A program made the translations under genes and the position numbers. Below the pieces are notes generated by a model that was not told where the DNA came from, did no database searches, and saw nothing but the letters and a program-made list of their open reading frames with translations. 64,000 nt of DNA from Flavobacterium sp. N502536 (GTDB lineage: Bacteria > Bacteroidota > Bacteroidia > Flavobacteriales > Flavobacteriaceae): contig NZ_CP110011.1 of assembly GCF_025947345.1 (NCBI RefSeq), forward strand, positions 2,356,001 to 2,420,000, written 5' to 3'. The number at the start of each line of letters is the position of its first letter. Positions within the stretch are counted from its first letter, which is position 1. This document shows positions 1 through 10,164 of this stretch, piece after piece.

Positions 1-155
1 GTAAATTAGTGTTTTATAAAAAAAATGATGTGTTTTTGTATGGCAGTTAAATTTACTTTGATGTGTTTTTGTAGTGAAGTTTAATTGCTGATAGTAGAAA
101 TTTAGGTTTAGTATTGCATCAAATTACTAATTAATTAACCAAAATTTTTAGAAAA

Positions 156-3100
156 ATGAAATTAACAAAATTACTTACTTTTTGTATTTCGTCTCTATTG
201 TTTTCAGTTATCGCAATGGCACAAGATGTTACGGTAAACGGAATCATAAATGATGAAAGTGGAATGCCAGTTCCGGGTGCATCTATTTTAGTAAAAGGTA
301 CAACCAAGGCAACTGCATCTGATTTTGATGGAAAATTCCAAATACAAGTTCCTTCAAATGGAGTATTGACGATCACTTTTATTGGATATGCTCCGGTTAA
401 TGAAGCTGTAAATGGAAGAACAAAAATGACAATAAAGCTACTACCGGAATCACAGTCGTTAAATGAGGTTGTGGTAGTAGGATATGGTACTCAAAAGAAA
501 TCAGTAGTTACAGGAGCCATCTCCAGTGTAAAAGCTGCCGATCTGGAAAAAGTGCCAAATGGCCGTGTAGAACAATCTTTACAAGGTAGAGTCGCCGGTG
601 TATCAGTAGCTGCTACATCAGGACAACCAGGTTCTGCTTCAAAAGTTCGTGTCAGAGGGGTAACTACTTTCAGAGAAGGCGGAAACGATCCTTTATGGGT
701 GGTTGACGGTATTGCTGTAGATGCAAACGCAATTGGTTTTATCAATCAGAGTGATATCGAGTCTATCGAAGTCCTTAAAGATGCTGCTTCTGCCGCAATC
801 TATGGTACTCGTGCGGCAACCGGGGTTATTTTGGTAACCACTAAAAAAGGAAAATCAGGAAAAATTTCGGTGAACTATAATGGTTTTGCAGGAACTTCAG
901 CTCCGGCTAAAAGATTGGATCTGTTAAATGCAGAACAATACGGGAGAATAATGAATGATAAGTCTATTGCAGACGGTGGTGCTATCAAGTATCCTAATCC
1001 GGCATCTTTAGGAAAAGGTACAGACTGGCAGGATGCGATTTTTAATGATTCTGCTTTTAGATATACACATGAGTTGAGCATTAGTGGAGGTAGTGAAAAA
1101 TCTACTTTTTATGTTTCTTTCGGAATACAGGATCAGGAAGGGATTGTTGCAACAGACATTTCGAACTATACAAAGAAAAACTTCCGTTTAAATTCTACTC
1201 ATAAAATTTCAGACTATTTTACGTTCGGACAAACTTTTGGTTACACACACCAAAAAACCAAAGGTATCGGAAACACCAACAGTGAGTTTGGAGGTCCTTT
1301 AAGTTCAGCAATTAACTTAGATCCGCTTACTCCGTTAACCGTGACAGATCCTGCTGTTACAGGTACTGGTTTTTACACCAATCCAAATGCGGTTAGAGAT
1401 GCAAACGGAAATCTTTACGGAATTTCTTCATTGGTACAACAAGAGATGACCAATCCTTTGGCTTATACGCAGACAAGACTGGGCGGTTTTGACTGGTCGG
1501 ATGATTTTGTTGGAAACGCTTATTTGGAGGCCAACATCACAAAACATTTAAAATTTAGAACTACACTTGGTGGTAAGATCGCTTATTGGGGGAAACAAGG
1601 TTTTACTCCGATCTTCTTCTTAAATCCAAACATGAAAGAGGACCGAAACAATTACAGCCAGGACAATAACAAATCATTCTCCTGGACCGTGGAAAACACT
1701 TTGGCTTACTCTAATAAATTTGGGAATCATAGTGTAAATGTTTTGGCAGGGCAAGGTGCTTATGTGGAGAACATTGGAGGTACGATTGGGGTAACGATGT
1801 TTGGTTTGCCAATTACAAGCTACAAAGATGCGTCTTTCAATTTTGATATTCCGCAAACGGATCGTGTAAACAGAGCAAGTGATCTTGTAGAACACAAACT
1901 GGCATCCTTGTTTTTACGTGCCAATTATGATTATTTAGAAAAATATCTTTTCACAGGAATCATTCGTCGTGACGGATCAACCCGTTTTGGTGAAAATAAA
2001 AAATGGGGAGTTTTCCCTTCCTTCTCTCTAGGATGGGTGGTTTCTAAAGAAGGTTTCTGGAAAGAGAATAACGTATTCAACAGTTTAAAACTGCGTGGAG
2101 GATATGGAGTTGTGGGGAATGATAATATAGAGGATTTCAAATACAGAGGTTTGGTTGTTGGAGGATACAATTATTCCGTTGGAACTACAGGTTCAATCAC
2201 AACCGGTTATGGAAACTCTACTTTGCCTAATGCCGATTTAGGATGGGAAGAAACTTCACAGACTACGGTAGGTCTTGATGCAAAGATTTTTAGCGATTTT
2301 TCTCTTACTCTCGATTACTTTAAAAAGACGACCAAAGGAATTTTAAGAAATGTGGTTATCCCGGGATATGTTGGAGTTGTTGATGCTCCTTCAGCTAATA
2401 TCGCAGATATGAACAACAGTGGTTTTGAAGTTGAATTGGGCTACAGAAAAAAACTTGGGGATTTCAATTTGGGGGTTAATGCCAATTTTGCCTATTTAAA
2501 AAATGAGATTACGTATGTGGGATCTTCTACCAACTACATTGTTGGAGACGCTACTTTCCAGTCTATGGGGCCGGTAACAAGAACACAGGTTGGTCATTCC
2601 TTCAATGAGTTTTATGGTTTTAAAACAGCGGGTATTTTTCAGAATGATGCCGAAGTTGCTGCTTACAAAAATGCTGCGGGAGGCTTAATTCAGCCAAATG
2701 CAAAACCGGGAGATTTCCGTTGGACAGATACCAATGGCGATGGTGCGATTACCGATGATGATAAACAATTTTTAGGGACTAATATTCCTAAATATAGTTT
2801 TGGATTTACAGTAAACCTGGATTATAAAAACTTTGATTTCATGGCATTCGCTCAGGGAGCTGCTGGAAGTAAAATTTTCCAGGGATTACGAAGACTGGAT
2901 ATCCTGAATGCAAACTACCAGACAAGCGCTTTAGGACACTGGTCAGGAGAAGGAACTTCAAACGATTATCCTAGATTGTCAAACAATGACCCGAACAAAA
3001 ACTTCAGCAACATGTCTGATTTTTACCTTGAAAACGGAAACTACCTGCGTTTGAAAATCGTTCAGCTTGGATATACATTACCAACTAACCTATCGTCAAA

Positions 3101-3266
3101 AATTGGTTCAGACAAAGTTCGTTTTTACTTGACCGGAGAAAACCTAATCACTTTTACCAAATACAGTGGATTTGATCCGGAAATTGGAGGACAGGTTTAT
3201 GGTGTAGATAAAGGAGTTTATCCACAAGCCAGATCTATACTGTTAGGAGCTAACGTTCAATTCTAA
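156..3266 (+). CDS. SusC/RagA-family TonB-linked outer-membrane receptor
   Basis: Outer-membrane importer of oligosaccharides, working with the SusD lipoprotein that follows. Seen: a signal peptide ending near AMAQ (about residue 22), a carboxypeptidase-regulatory-like beta-sandwich (about 25-105) with the usual VPGASILVKGT stretch, the family motif VVVVGYGTQ at the start of the plug, a plug domain to about residue 230, then a long beta-barrel to the C-terminus. At 1036 aa it has the usual SusC length. The ATG at 156 directly precedes the signal peptide. The next gene starts 15 bp downstream, so they are cotranscribed. Substrate inferred from the neighbouring GH30, GH5 and GH3 enzymes: a beta-glucan. 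No sigma/anti-sigma or hybrid two-component regulator is visible; it may lie upstream of the window. Confidence 0.95.
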   Translation: MKLTKLLTFCISSLLFSVIAMAQDVTVNGIINDESGMPVPGASILVKGTTKATASDFDGKFQIQVPSNGVLTITFIGYAPVNEAVNGRTKMTIKLLPESQSLNEVVVVGYGTQKKSVVTGAISSVKAADLEKVPNGRVEQSLQGRVAGVSVAATSGQPGSASKVRVRGVTTFREGGNDPLWVVDGIAVDANAIGFINQSDIESIEVLKDAASAAIYGTRAATGVILVTTKKGKSGKISVNYNGFAGTSAPAKRLDLLNAEQYGRIMNDKSIADGGAIKYPNPASLGKGTDWQDAIFNDSAFRYTHELSISGGSEKSTFYVSFGIQDQEGIVATDISNYTKKNFRLNSTHKISDYFTFGQTFGYTHQKTKGIGNTNSEFGGPLSSAINLDPLTPLTVTDPAVTGTGFYTNPNAVRDANGNLYGISSLVQQEMTNPLAYTQTRLGGFDWSDDFVGNAYLEANITKHLKFRTTLGGKIAYWGKQGFTPIFFLNPNMKEDRNNYSQDNNKSFSWTVENTLAYSNKFGNHSVNVLAGQGAYVENIGGTIGVTMFGLPITSYKDASFNFDIPQTDRVNRASDLVEHKLASLFLRANYDYLEKYLFTGIIRRDGSTRFGENKKWGVFPSFSLGWVVSKEGFWKENNVFNSLKLRGGYGVVGNDNIEDFKYRGLVVGGYNYSVGTTGSITTGYGNSTLPNADLGWEETSQTTVGLDAKIFSDFSLTLDYFKKTTKGILRNVVIPGYVGVVDAPSANIADMNNSGFEVELGYRKKLGDFNLGVNANFAYLKNEITYVGSSTNYIVGDATFQSMGPVTRTQVGHSFNEFYGFKTAGIFQNDAEVAAYKNAAGGLIQPNAKPGDFRWTDTNGDGAITDDDKQFLGTNIPKYSFGFTVNLDYKNFDFMAFAQGAAGSKIFQGLRRLDILNANYQTSALGHWSGEGTSNDYPRLSNNDPNKNFSNMSDFYLENGNYLRLKIVQLGYTLPTNLSSKIGSDKVRFYLTGENLITFTKYSGFDPEIGGQVYGVDKGVYPQARSILLGANVQF

Positions 3267-3281
3267 AAATTAAAAGCTATT

Positions 3282-4790
3282 ATGAAAACTATAAAATTTA
3301 AATACCTATATATTGCTGCTGCAATGGCTGTTCTTGGATCTTGTTCTGAAGATTTTGTAACCATTGATCCGCAAGGAAAATTTGATACCAGTACGTATTT
3401 TTCTAACGAACAACAATGTTACGCCGCATTAATGGGCGTGTACGATCCATTACGAAAAAACACCGGTGGTTTTGAAAACCTTCTGGCCATGTTAAATGCC
3501 GGATCAGACGATTTTTATGCCGGAGGCGGAAGTGCGACAGACGGAAATGGAATCCAGAATTTCTCTACGCACTCTCTTACTTCTATCAGTATTCCGGGAA
3601 GTTACTGGAACGATCATTACCAGGGAGTTTCCAGAGCAAACATTTTATTAGATAAACTTCCGGGCGCTACTATGAGCGAAACGGTAAGAGCCAGATTTGC
3701 TGCAGAAGCTAAAACCTTACGTGCACTTTATTATTTCAATTTAGTGAGATTGTTTAAAAACATTCCGTTGGTTTTGGTGCCTTTAAATACACAGACGATT
3801 TACGATCCGGAGCAGGTTGCACCAACTGTAATTTATGCACAAATCGAAAAAGATTTATTAGAAGCGATTGCTGCTTTGCCTAATACCGTGGTTGCCGAGA
3901 CTGAAGCCGGAAGACTCAACAAAGGGGCAGCACAGGCGATATTAGGAAAAGTATATTTGTTTGAAGGTAAAAATCCTCAGGCAGCGGCTGTTTTGGCACA
4001 AGTAAATGGTACACCGGGTCAGGTAAATCAATACGGAAATAAATTATTGCCTGAATTTAGTGACCTGTGGGTGACGACCAATAAATTTAATGCAGAATCA
4101 TTATTAGAAGTATCCCATACCAGTGCAGGAAATTCTGACTGGACCTTTTGGGGAACGGGTAGAGACGAAGGAAATACGCTAAACATTATGGTTGGACCAA
4201 GAGGATATTCAAGACCAACGGGTTCTACTGCACCTGATCTTCCTTCAGGCTGGGCTTTTAATGTGGCCACTCAAAAACTGTACGATGTAATGAAAGACGA
4301 TCCAAGATTTGGAGCTACTATTTTAGATTTAAAAGCATTAAAAGCAGCAGGTAAGGCAAACTACATTCCGGCTTATCAGGATACCGGTTACTTCCTGAAC
4401 AAATACCTTCCGAGACAGTCAGACGTTCGTACCGGTGGGGGTAATGCCGAGTTGAACTACAAACAAAATTCATATATCATCCGACTGGCGGATACCTATT
4501 TAATGGAGGCTGAGGCTTTAGGATCAGGAGCCAGAGCACAGGCATTGCTTGACGAGGTTAGAAAAAGAGTGCATTTGCCTTCAGTTCCCGTAACCTTAGC
4601 GGCTATTAAAACTGAGAGAAGAATGGAATTAGCGGGTGAAGGACATCGATTTTTTGATTTAGTACGTTGGGGAGACGCAGCCTCTGCACTAGCAGATAGA
4701 GGGTTTAACGCTGGTACAGACGAAATTTTCCCGATACCTTATACCGAACTTAATGGTACGAAGCTGAAACAAAATCCGAATTACCAATAG
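3282..4790 (+). CDS. SusD/RagB-family glycan-binding lipoprotein
   Basis: Surface lipoprotein that caps the SusC pore and binds the glycan. Seen: a lipoprotein signal with lipobox VLGSC (Cys21), the SusD N-terminal pattern with YFSNEQQCYAALMGVYDPL, TPR-like helices, and the typical C-terminal stretch with RRMELAGEGHRFFDLVRWG followed by an IP..EL...LKQNPNY end, as in most family members. The 502 aa length is normal. It sits 15 bp after the SusC gene, and a hairpin terminator at 4981-5017 lies between this pair and the hydrolases. The ligand cannot be read from the sequence. Confidence 0.94.
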   Translation: MKTIKFKYLYIAAAMAVLGSCSEDFVTIDPQGKFDTSTYFSNEQQCYAALMGVYDPLRKNTGGFENLLAMLNAGSDDFYAGGGSATDGNGIQNFSTHSLTSISIPGSYWNDHYQGVSRANILLDKLPGATMSETVRARFAAEAKTLRALYYFNLVRLFKNIPLVLVPLNTQTIYDPEQVAPTVIYAQIEKDLLEAIAALPNTVVAETEAGRLNKGAAQAILGKVYLFEGKNPQAAAVLAQVNGTPGQVNQYGNKLLPEFSDLWVTTNKFNAESLLEVSHTSAGNSDWTFWGTGRDEGNTLNIMVGPRGYSRPTGSTAPDLPSGWAFNVATQKLYDVMKDDPRFGATILDLKALKAAGKANYIPAYQDTGYFLNKYLPRQSDVRTGGGNAELNYKQNSYIIRLADTYLMEAEALGSGARAQALLDEVRKRVHLPSVPVTLAAIKTERRMELAGEGHRFFDLVRWGDAASALADRGFNAGTDEIFPIPYTELNGTKLKQNPNYQ

Positions 4791-5102
4791 AGGGTTAACA
4801 AGTTCAAAAACACAAAAAAATCCAGCTATAAAGTATTCCTAATGTCGTTTTAGCATTAGAAATACCGGATAGTTGCGATACTAAAGCAACAGCAATTTCT
4901 TCGCTGATTGCAACACTACGATAACAAGCGTTGAAGGACGCTGAAAAGGAAGTTTTGAGTTAAGTTTAAGTTTGGTTGGCAATAGCCCATAATCAGTATG
5001 AGTATGGGCTATTTTTTAAATCTCTTGAGCAGTCTCGAACCATTTTTATTGAAAAGAGCTCAGTAAAAAATCAATTTTAGAATTAAAAATAATACTGTAA
5101 GA
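4791..5102. other. Spacer between the SusCD pair and the hydrolase genes
   Basis: No convincing ORF or RNA gene. The only clear structure is the hairpin terminator at 4981-5017. The stretch at 4840-4960 is unassigned. Confidence 0.5.
4981..5017 (+). terminator. Rho-independent terminator after susD
   Basis: Perfect 11-bp stem, AATAGCCCATA (4981-4991) with TATGGGCTATT (5003-5013), an 11-nt loop, and a T-run at the 3' side. It should end part of the SusCD transcripts and lower expression of the downstream enzymes relative to the transporter. Confidence 0.75.
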
Positions 5103-5133
5103 ATGAGAAAAAAGTTTTAAAATACTATGTTTT

Positions 5134-6555
5134 TTGTTTTCGTTGTCGGCTTTCGCACAGCAGTCTAAAACAAAAAAAGAATTTACAACCAACGGAAAAA
5201 AGATAACAGTTTATACCACTGCCGAAAATTCAAATTTAAGATTGGCTTCAACCGCTAATCTGACTTTTTCATCGGCCAAACAGCCCCTTGAAATTGAGGC
5301 TTCTGTTTTTGTAGAACCGTCTAAAAAATTTCAGACTTTCATGGGAATCGGAGGAGCCATTACCGATGCAAGTGCCGAAGTTTTTGCTAAACTGCCAAAA
5401 GAAAAACAAACCGAATTTTTAAATGCCTACTACGACAAACAAAAAGGGATAGGCTATTCATTGCTAAGAACCACAATCCAAAGTTCTGATTTTAGCAGTG
5501 GAAGCTATTCTTATATCAAAGAAGGAGATAAAGATTTAAAAACGTTTTCGATTGATCACGACAAGCAATATCGCATTCCTTTAATAAAACAGGCTATAAA
5601 AACGGCCGGAGGAAAACTCACCACTTATGCAGCTCCCTGGTCGCCAAATGCTTTTATGAAAAGCAATAAAGACGTTTTAAAAGGCGGAACCTTACTGCCG
5701 GAATACTATCAGAGCTGGGCCAACTTTTATGTCAAATTTATAAAAGCCTATGAAAAAGAAGGAATCCCAATTTGGGGAACTTCTACTCAAAATGAGCCGA
5801 TGGCGGTTCAGAAATGGGAATCGTGTATTTATACCGCTGAGGAAGAAAGAGACTTTATTAAAAATTTCCTTGGACCAACTTTAAAAAAGGAGCAATTAAG
5901 TAAGGTTAAAATTATTGCCTGGGACCACAATCGCGATTTAATGAATTACAGAGCAAATGTGATTTATACCGATCCCGAAGCATCAAAATATGTATGGGGA
6001 ATGGGGTTTCACTGGTACGAAAACTGGTCTGGAGGAGCATCCATGTTTGACAACGTAGCAAAAGTAAATGAAGCCTATCCTGACAAAGGATTGTTGTTTA
6101 CAGAAGGCTGTGTCGAAAAATTTGATGCTAAAAAATATCAATTTTGGGGCAATGGCGAACGATATGGCATTTCGATGATTAATGATTTTAACAATGGAAC
6201 GGCCGGATGGACCGACTGGAACATTCTTTTAGATCAAAATGGAGGGCCTAACCATGTGGGGAATTTTTGTTTTTCACCTATTCATGCCGATACTACAACC
6301 GGAGAATTAATTTACACCCCATCTTATTATTACATCGGGCATTTTTCAAAATTCATTCACTTAAATGCCGTAAGAGTAAGTTCTGCCGTAAGCAGAAGCG
6401 CTTTGTTAAGTACGTCATTTTTAAATACAGATGGCACAATGGCAACAGTGGTCATGAATCAGACAGACAAAGAAGTGACCTACAATTTAATCATAGGTGC
6501 TGAACAGGCTGCAGTAAAAATTCCGGCACATGCGATACAAACACTGGTTTACTAG
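5134..6555 (+). CDS. Glycoside hydrolase family 30 protein; start region frameshifted
   Basis: Secreted beta-glycosidase of family GH30, (beta/alpha)8 barrel plus beta-sandwich, probably acting on beta-glucan. Seen: the N-terminal motif FMGIGGAITDASAEV, the acid/base Glu in TSTQNEPM, the nucleophile Glu in LLFTEGCVEKF, and a C-terminal beta domain ending QTLVY. Odd: in this frame the first usable start is a TTG at 5134, inside what should be the signal peptide (reads LFSLSAFAQQ). A good ATG at 5103 is in another frame and hits a stop after five codons. Removing one A from the A6 run at 5108-5113 would join that ATG to a complete signal peptide and give 483 aa. So this is either a sequencing error, a broken start, or a slippage-controlled start. 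The GH30 assignment is firm. Confidence 0.88.
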   Translation: MFSLSAFAQQSKTKKEFTTNGKKITVYTTAENSNLRLASTANLTFSSAKQPLEIEASVFVEPSKKFQTFMGIGGAITDASAEVFAKLPKEKQTEFLNAYYDKQKGIGYSLLRTTIQSSDFSSGSYSYIKEGDKDLKTFSIDHDKQYRIPLIKQAIKTAGGKLTTYAAPWSPNAFMKSNKDVLKGGTLLPEYYQSWANFYVKFIKAYEKEGIPIWGTSTQNEPMAVQKWESCIYTAEEERDFIKNFLGPTLKKEQLSKVKIIAWDHNRDLMNYRANVIYTDPEASKYVWGMGFHWYENWSGGASMFDNVAKVNEAYPDKGLLFTEGCVEKFDAKKYQFWGNGERYGISMINDFNNGTAGWTDWNILLDQNGGPNHVGNFCFSPIHADTTTGELIYTPSYYYIGHFSKFIHLNAVRVSSAVSRSALLSTSFLNTDGTMATVVMNQTDKEVTYNLIIGAEQAAVKIPAHAIQTLVY

Positions 6556-6645
6556 TGTGCTTTTACAATTGAGGGGTAAATCGGGTCTTCCGGATTAACC
6601 CTCAATTGATTTCAAACTTAAATCAAATCCCTTTTGACAGTAACA

Positions 6646-8087
6646 ATGAAAAACCGAAATAAAATTTTAATTGCGCTTGTATTCGTTTTAGAATTGAGTT
6701 GTTCGTCATCCAATGATGCCGTTGTTCCTCCGGTCGTACCGCCAGTTACAGTGGCGAATGATGTCGATTTTTGGCTGACAAAAGGAGATCAGAGTGTTTT
6801 ACTGGCAAAGCAAACCGGAAACTTAGGATTTAATACGATCCCTAATAGTTATCCAAACATTGAAGTAAATGCTGCCCAAAAATACCAGACCATTGATGGT
6901 TTTGGCTATACCCTGACCGGTGGAAGTGCGAGCGTCATCAATCAATTGAATGCGACAAAAAAAGCAGCACTTTTACAGGAACTGTTTGGTACCTCAGAAA
7001 CAGCAATCGGAGTGAGTTACATCAGAATCAGTATAGGAGCCTCCGATTTAAATTCGGAACCCTTTACCTATGATGATATTGCTGTTGGAGACACTGATTT
7101 AGATTTGGCAAAGTTCAGCTTAGACAAAGACCGAAACGGAGTCCTTGCGCTTTTGAAGCAGATTCTGACAATCAATCCCAGATTTTAATTTTGGCAACGC
7201 CCTGGTCTGCGCCACTTTGGATGAAAGACAAAAACAGCTTTGTTGGAGGGAAGTTGCAAACCAAATATTACGGAGTCTATGCGAAGTATTTTGTAAAATA
7301 CATTCAGCAAATGAAAGCCGAAGGAATCACCATTGATGCGATAACGCCTCAGAACGAACCCTTGCATGGCGGCAATAATCCAAGTATGGAAATGTCGGCT
7401 TTAGAACAAACGGATTTCATTAAAAATCATTTAGGACCTGCCTTTAAAACAGCCAATATTACGACTAAAATTATTGCATACGATCACAATTGTGACAATC
7501 CCAATTACCCAAAAACCATATTGGCTGATGCTGCTGCATATGCTTTTGTCGACGGTTCGGCTTTTCACTTATATGCCGGCGACATTTCGGCACTTTCGGA
7601 AGTGTATACCGCTTATCCGGCCAGGAATATTTATTTCACAGAACAATTTACCGCTTCAACAGGTGATTTTGGAGGAGATTTAAAATGGCATCTTAAAAAT
7701 GTAATCATCGGTTCGATGCGCAACTGGAGTAAAAATGCATTGGAATGGAATTTAGCCAACAATGCGGCTTTTGAACCGCATACGGCAGGCGGTTGTACTA
7801 CTTGCAAAGGCGCACTAACCATTAATTCGGGCGAAAGTTTTCAGCGTAATGTAGCTTATTACATTATTGCGCATGCGTCTAAATTTGTTCCGGCAGGTTC
7901 GGTCAGAATTGGCAGTAATATAAACGGGAGTCTTCAAAATGTAGCTTTCCTTACGCCCTCAGGTTCAAAGGTTCTCCTTGTGGAAAATGACGGTTCGGGC
8001 AGCGTAAATTTCAATATTAAGTTTGACGGTAAGTGGATTACAACATCCTTAGACGCAGGAGCGGTAGGGACTTACACATGGAAATAA
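6646..8087 (+). pseudogene. GH30 lipoprotein, interrupted by a one-base frameshift
   Basis: Two adjacent ORFs (6646-7188 and 7191-8087) together make one GH30 protein that matches its paralogue at 11006-12430 almost end to end. The start is the ATG at 6646, followed by a lipoprotein signal (lipobox ELSC), which I prefer to the TTG at 6634. The first part ends LTINPRF-stop; the second resumes in another frame at LATPWSAPLWMKD, where the paralogue has INPKLKIMGSPWSPPVWMKD without a break. One extra base in the short run at 7180-7184 (for example T4 to T5) restores 480 aa. The acid/base Glu (ITPQNEP) and nucleophile (IYFTEQF) lie in the second part. If the shift is real the enzyme is dead, since the second part has no signal peptide. 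Homopolymer sequencing error is equally likely. Confidence 0.85.
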
Positions 8088-8098
8088 TCGAATAATTG

Positions 8099-9865
8099 AT
8101 GAAAAAAATAAATAGTTTTCAGATGAAAAAAATAATTATAGCAGTACAGTTGCTGCTTTCGGCTACAGTTTTTGGACAGGGATTTTTGCACAGAGACGGG
8201 CAGAAAATTGTGGACGGAAATGGAAAAAACATCGTCTTAAGAGGATTAGGTTTAGGCGGCTGGATGGTGCAGGAAGGTTATATGTTACAAACGCAGCCTT
8301 TCGCAAGTCCTCAATATGTCATCAAACAAAAAATTCAGGAGGTTATTGGAGAACAGGGCACAAAAGAGTTTTATGCAGCCTATAAAGCCAATGGAATCAC
8401 AAAACGCGATATCGATTCTTTAGCAGCCTGGGGCTTCAATTCGATTCGTTTGCCGATGCACTATAATTTGTATACCCCATCCATTCAGGAAGAAAAAAAT
8501 GGAGAAATTACCTGGATCGAAGAGGGATTTACCATGACCGACAATTTATTAAAGTGGTGTGCCGAAAATAAAATATACCTTATTCTCGACCTGCACGCTG
8601 CTCCCGGAGGACAGGGGAATGATGCTGCAATTTCAGATTATGACACTACCAAACCTTCCTTATGGGAGAGTGAAGCCAATCAGAAAAAAATGATTGCCCT
8701 CTGGAAAAAACTGGCGTCACGCTACAGAGACAACCCGTGGATAGGGGCTTACGACATTATCAATGAACCCAACTGGAATTTTACCGGAACAAACAAAAAT
8801 GGTTGCGACGAAAACTCCAACGGCCCTTTAAGAGATTTGATGGTTCGGGTTACAAAAGCCATTCGGGAAGTTGATACCAACCATTTAATTTTTATTGAAG
8901 GAAATTGTTGGGGGAATAATTACAACGGAATTTTTCCTTTGTGGGATGAGAATATGGCTTTGAGTTTTCATAAATACTGGAACTATAATACCAAAGCGTC
9001 GATTCAGAAAATGTTCGATTACCGAACGCAATACAATGTGCCGATCTGGCTTGGAGAAAGCGGTGAAAACTCGAATGTCTGGTTCAAGGATGTATTGACA
9101 TTGGTAGAAAGCAACAACATCGGATGGGCGTTCTGGCCTATGAAAAAAATCGAAAACATAGCAGGAGTTACTTCTGTAACCAAGATTCCGGAATACGATG
9201 TATTATTAAAGTACTGGAAAGAAGGCGGTTCGAAACCAACTGCCGATTTTGCGAAAAAGACTTTAATGAAAATGGCCGATAATTATAAAATGGAAAGGGT
9301 AACCGTAAAACCGGATGTGATTGACGCCATGTTCAGACAGGTACAAACCAACGACACCAAACCCTATAAAAAACACGTAATTCCGGGGAAAATTGCAGCA
9401 ACGCAATACGATTTAGGAACCAATGGATATGCTTATTCCGATACAGATTTTATAAACTACAGAGTTGAAACCGGAAAATTTGAAGAGTGGAACAAAGGAA
9501 ATACCATGCGAAATGATGGTGTAGACATTCTGCCCTGCAAAGATGCCGGTTCAAACGGATATCAGGTTTCCTTTATCGAAGACGGGGAGTGGTTGCAGTT
9601 TACTGCGCAGGTAGCGAAACCAAAAACATACAAAGTAGCGATTCGTTATTCGGGCGAAAATGCAGAGGGGAAACTATATCTCGAAACACAAGATGGAAAG
9701 AAATCTGAAGTGCTTACGTTGCCGGCCACGGGAGGAAAGGACAAATGGAAAACGGTTGTTTTATCGGGAGTGACACTAAACGCCGGAACACAAAAAATTA
9801 AAGTCGTTTTCGAAAAAGGAGGTTTCAACCTGAATTACTTAGATTTTTCAGAACAGAAAAAATAA
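8099..9865 (+). CDS. Secreted GH5-family glycoside hydrolase with C-terminal CBM6-like domain
   Basis: Endo/exo-beta-glucanase-like enzyme of family GH5. Seen: two possible ATGs (8099 and 8123); the latter gives the cleaner signal peptide MKKIIIAVQLLLSATVFGQ. The catalytic barrel follows, opening with LRGLGLGGWMVQEGYML, similar to exo-1,3-glucanase-like GH5 members. The acid/base Glu is in YDIINEPNW (about residue 224 counted from 8096) and the nucleophile Glu in WLGESGEN (about 321). From about residue 425 to the end is a beta-sandwich resembling CBM6/CBM35, including DGEWLQFTAQV and a final LNYLDF. It sits 11 bp after the broken GH30 gene and is probably cotranscribed with it. The exact linkage cut is not decided by the sequence. 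Confidence 0.88.
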   Translation: MKKINSFQMKKIIIAVQLLLSATVFGQGFLHRDGQKIVDGNGKNIVLRGLGLGGWMVQEGYMLQTQPFASPQYVIKQKIQEVIGEQGTKEFYAAYKANGITKRDIDSLAAWGFNSIRLPMHYNLYTPSIQEEKNGEITWIEEGFTMTDNLLKWCAENKIYLILDLHAAPGGQGNDAAISDYDTTKPSLWESEANQKKMIALWKKLASRYRDNPWIGAYDIINEPNWNFTGTNKNGCDENSNGPLRDLMVRVTKAIREVDTNHLIFIEGNCWGNNYNGIFPLWDENMALSFHKYWNYNTKASIQKMFDYRTQYNVPIWLGESGENSNVWFKDVLTLVESNNIGWAFWPMKKIENIAGVTSVTKIPEYDVLLKYWKEGGSKPTADFAKKTLMKMADNYKMERVTVKPDVIDAMFRQVQTNDTKPYKKHVIPGKIAATQYDLGTNGYAYSDTDFINYRVETGKFEEWNKGNTMRNDGVDILPCKDAGSNGYQVSFIEDGEWLQFTAQVAKPKTYKVAIRYSGENAEGKLYLETQDGKKSEVLTLPATGGKDKWKTVVLSGVTLNAGTQKIKVVFEKGGFNLNYLDFSEQKK

Positions 9866-10164
9866 AGGCTTAAAGAGGTATTAATAAGAGAGTAGGTGTG
9901 TTTAAACAACCGCCACAGATTAAAAGGATTTAAAAAATATATGCGTGGGATGTAAAATGTGAGATGTTAGATGCAAACTGTGACTGTAACCTGTGACTGT
10001 AACCTGCGACTGAAAACTGCGACTGCAAACTGCGACTGAAAGAGCGACTGCAAACTTTCTATGTGTTTAAATGCATCCAACGGGTTAAATTAACATTATT
10101 TTGAAGTTTATATTTTTCTTTGAGACCAATGAAATGCTAGCTTTACGGATCAAATTTTTTTAAG
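9866..10164. other. Repeat-bearing spacer between GH5 and EEP genes
   Basis: No gene seen. A degenerate tandem array at about 9975-10056 is built on GCGACTG and ACTGCGACTG units. A related array recurs at 24905-24950, so the motif is a dispersed intergenic repeat. The text before it (CCACAGATTAAAAGG at 9911) is also echoed near 24850 and 25250. Confidence 0.55.

Noticed and set aside
62..110. Promoter of the SusC gene (TTTG at 68-71, TAGGTTTA at 103-110)
   Set aside because: The gap of 31 bp is too long and the second box is imperfect; not strong enough to list.
8096..8098. TTG start of the GH5 gene
   Set aside because: An ATG follows immediately at 8099 and another at 8123 directly precedes the signal peptide.
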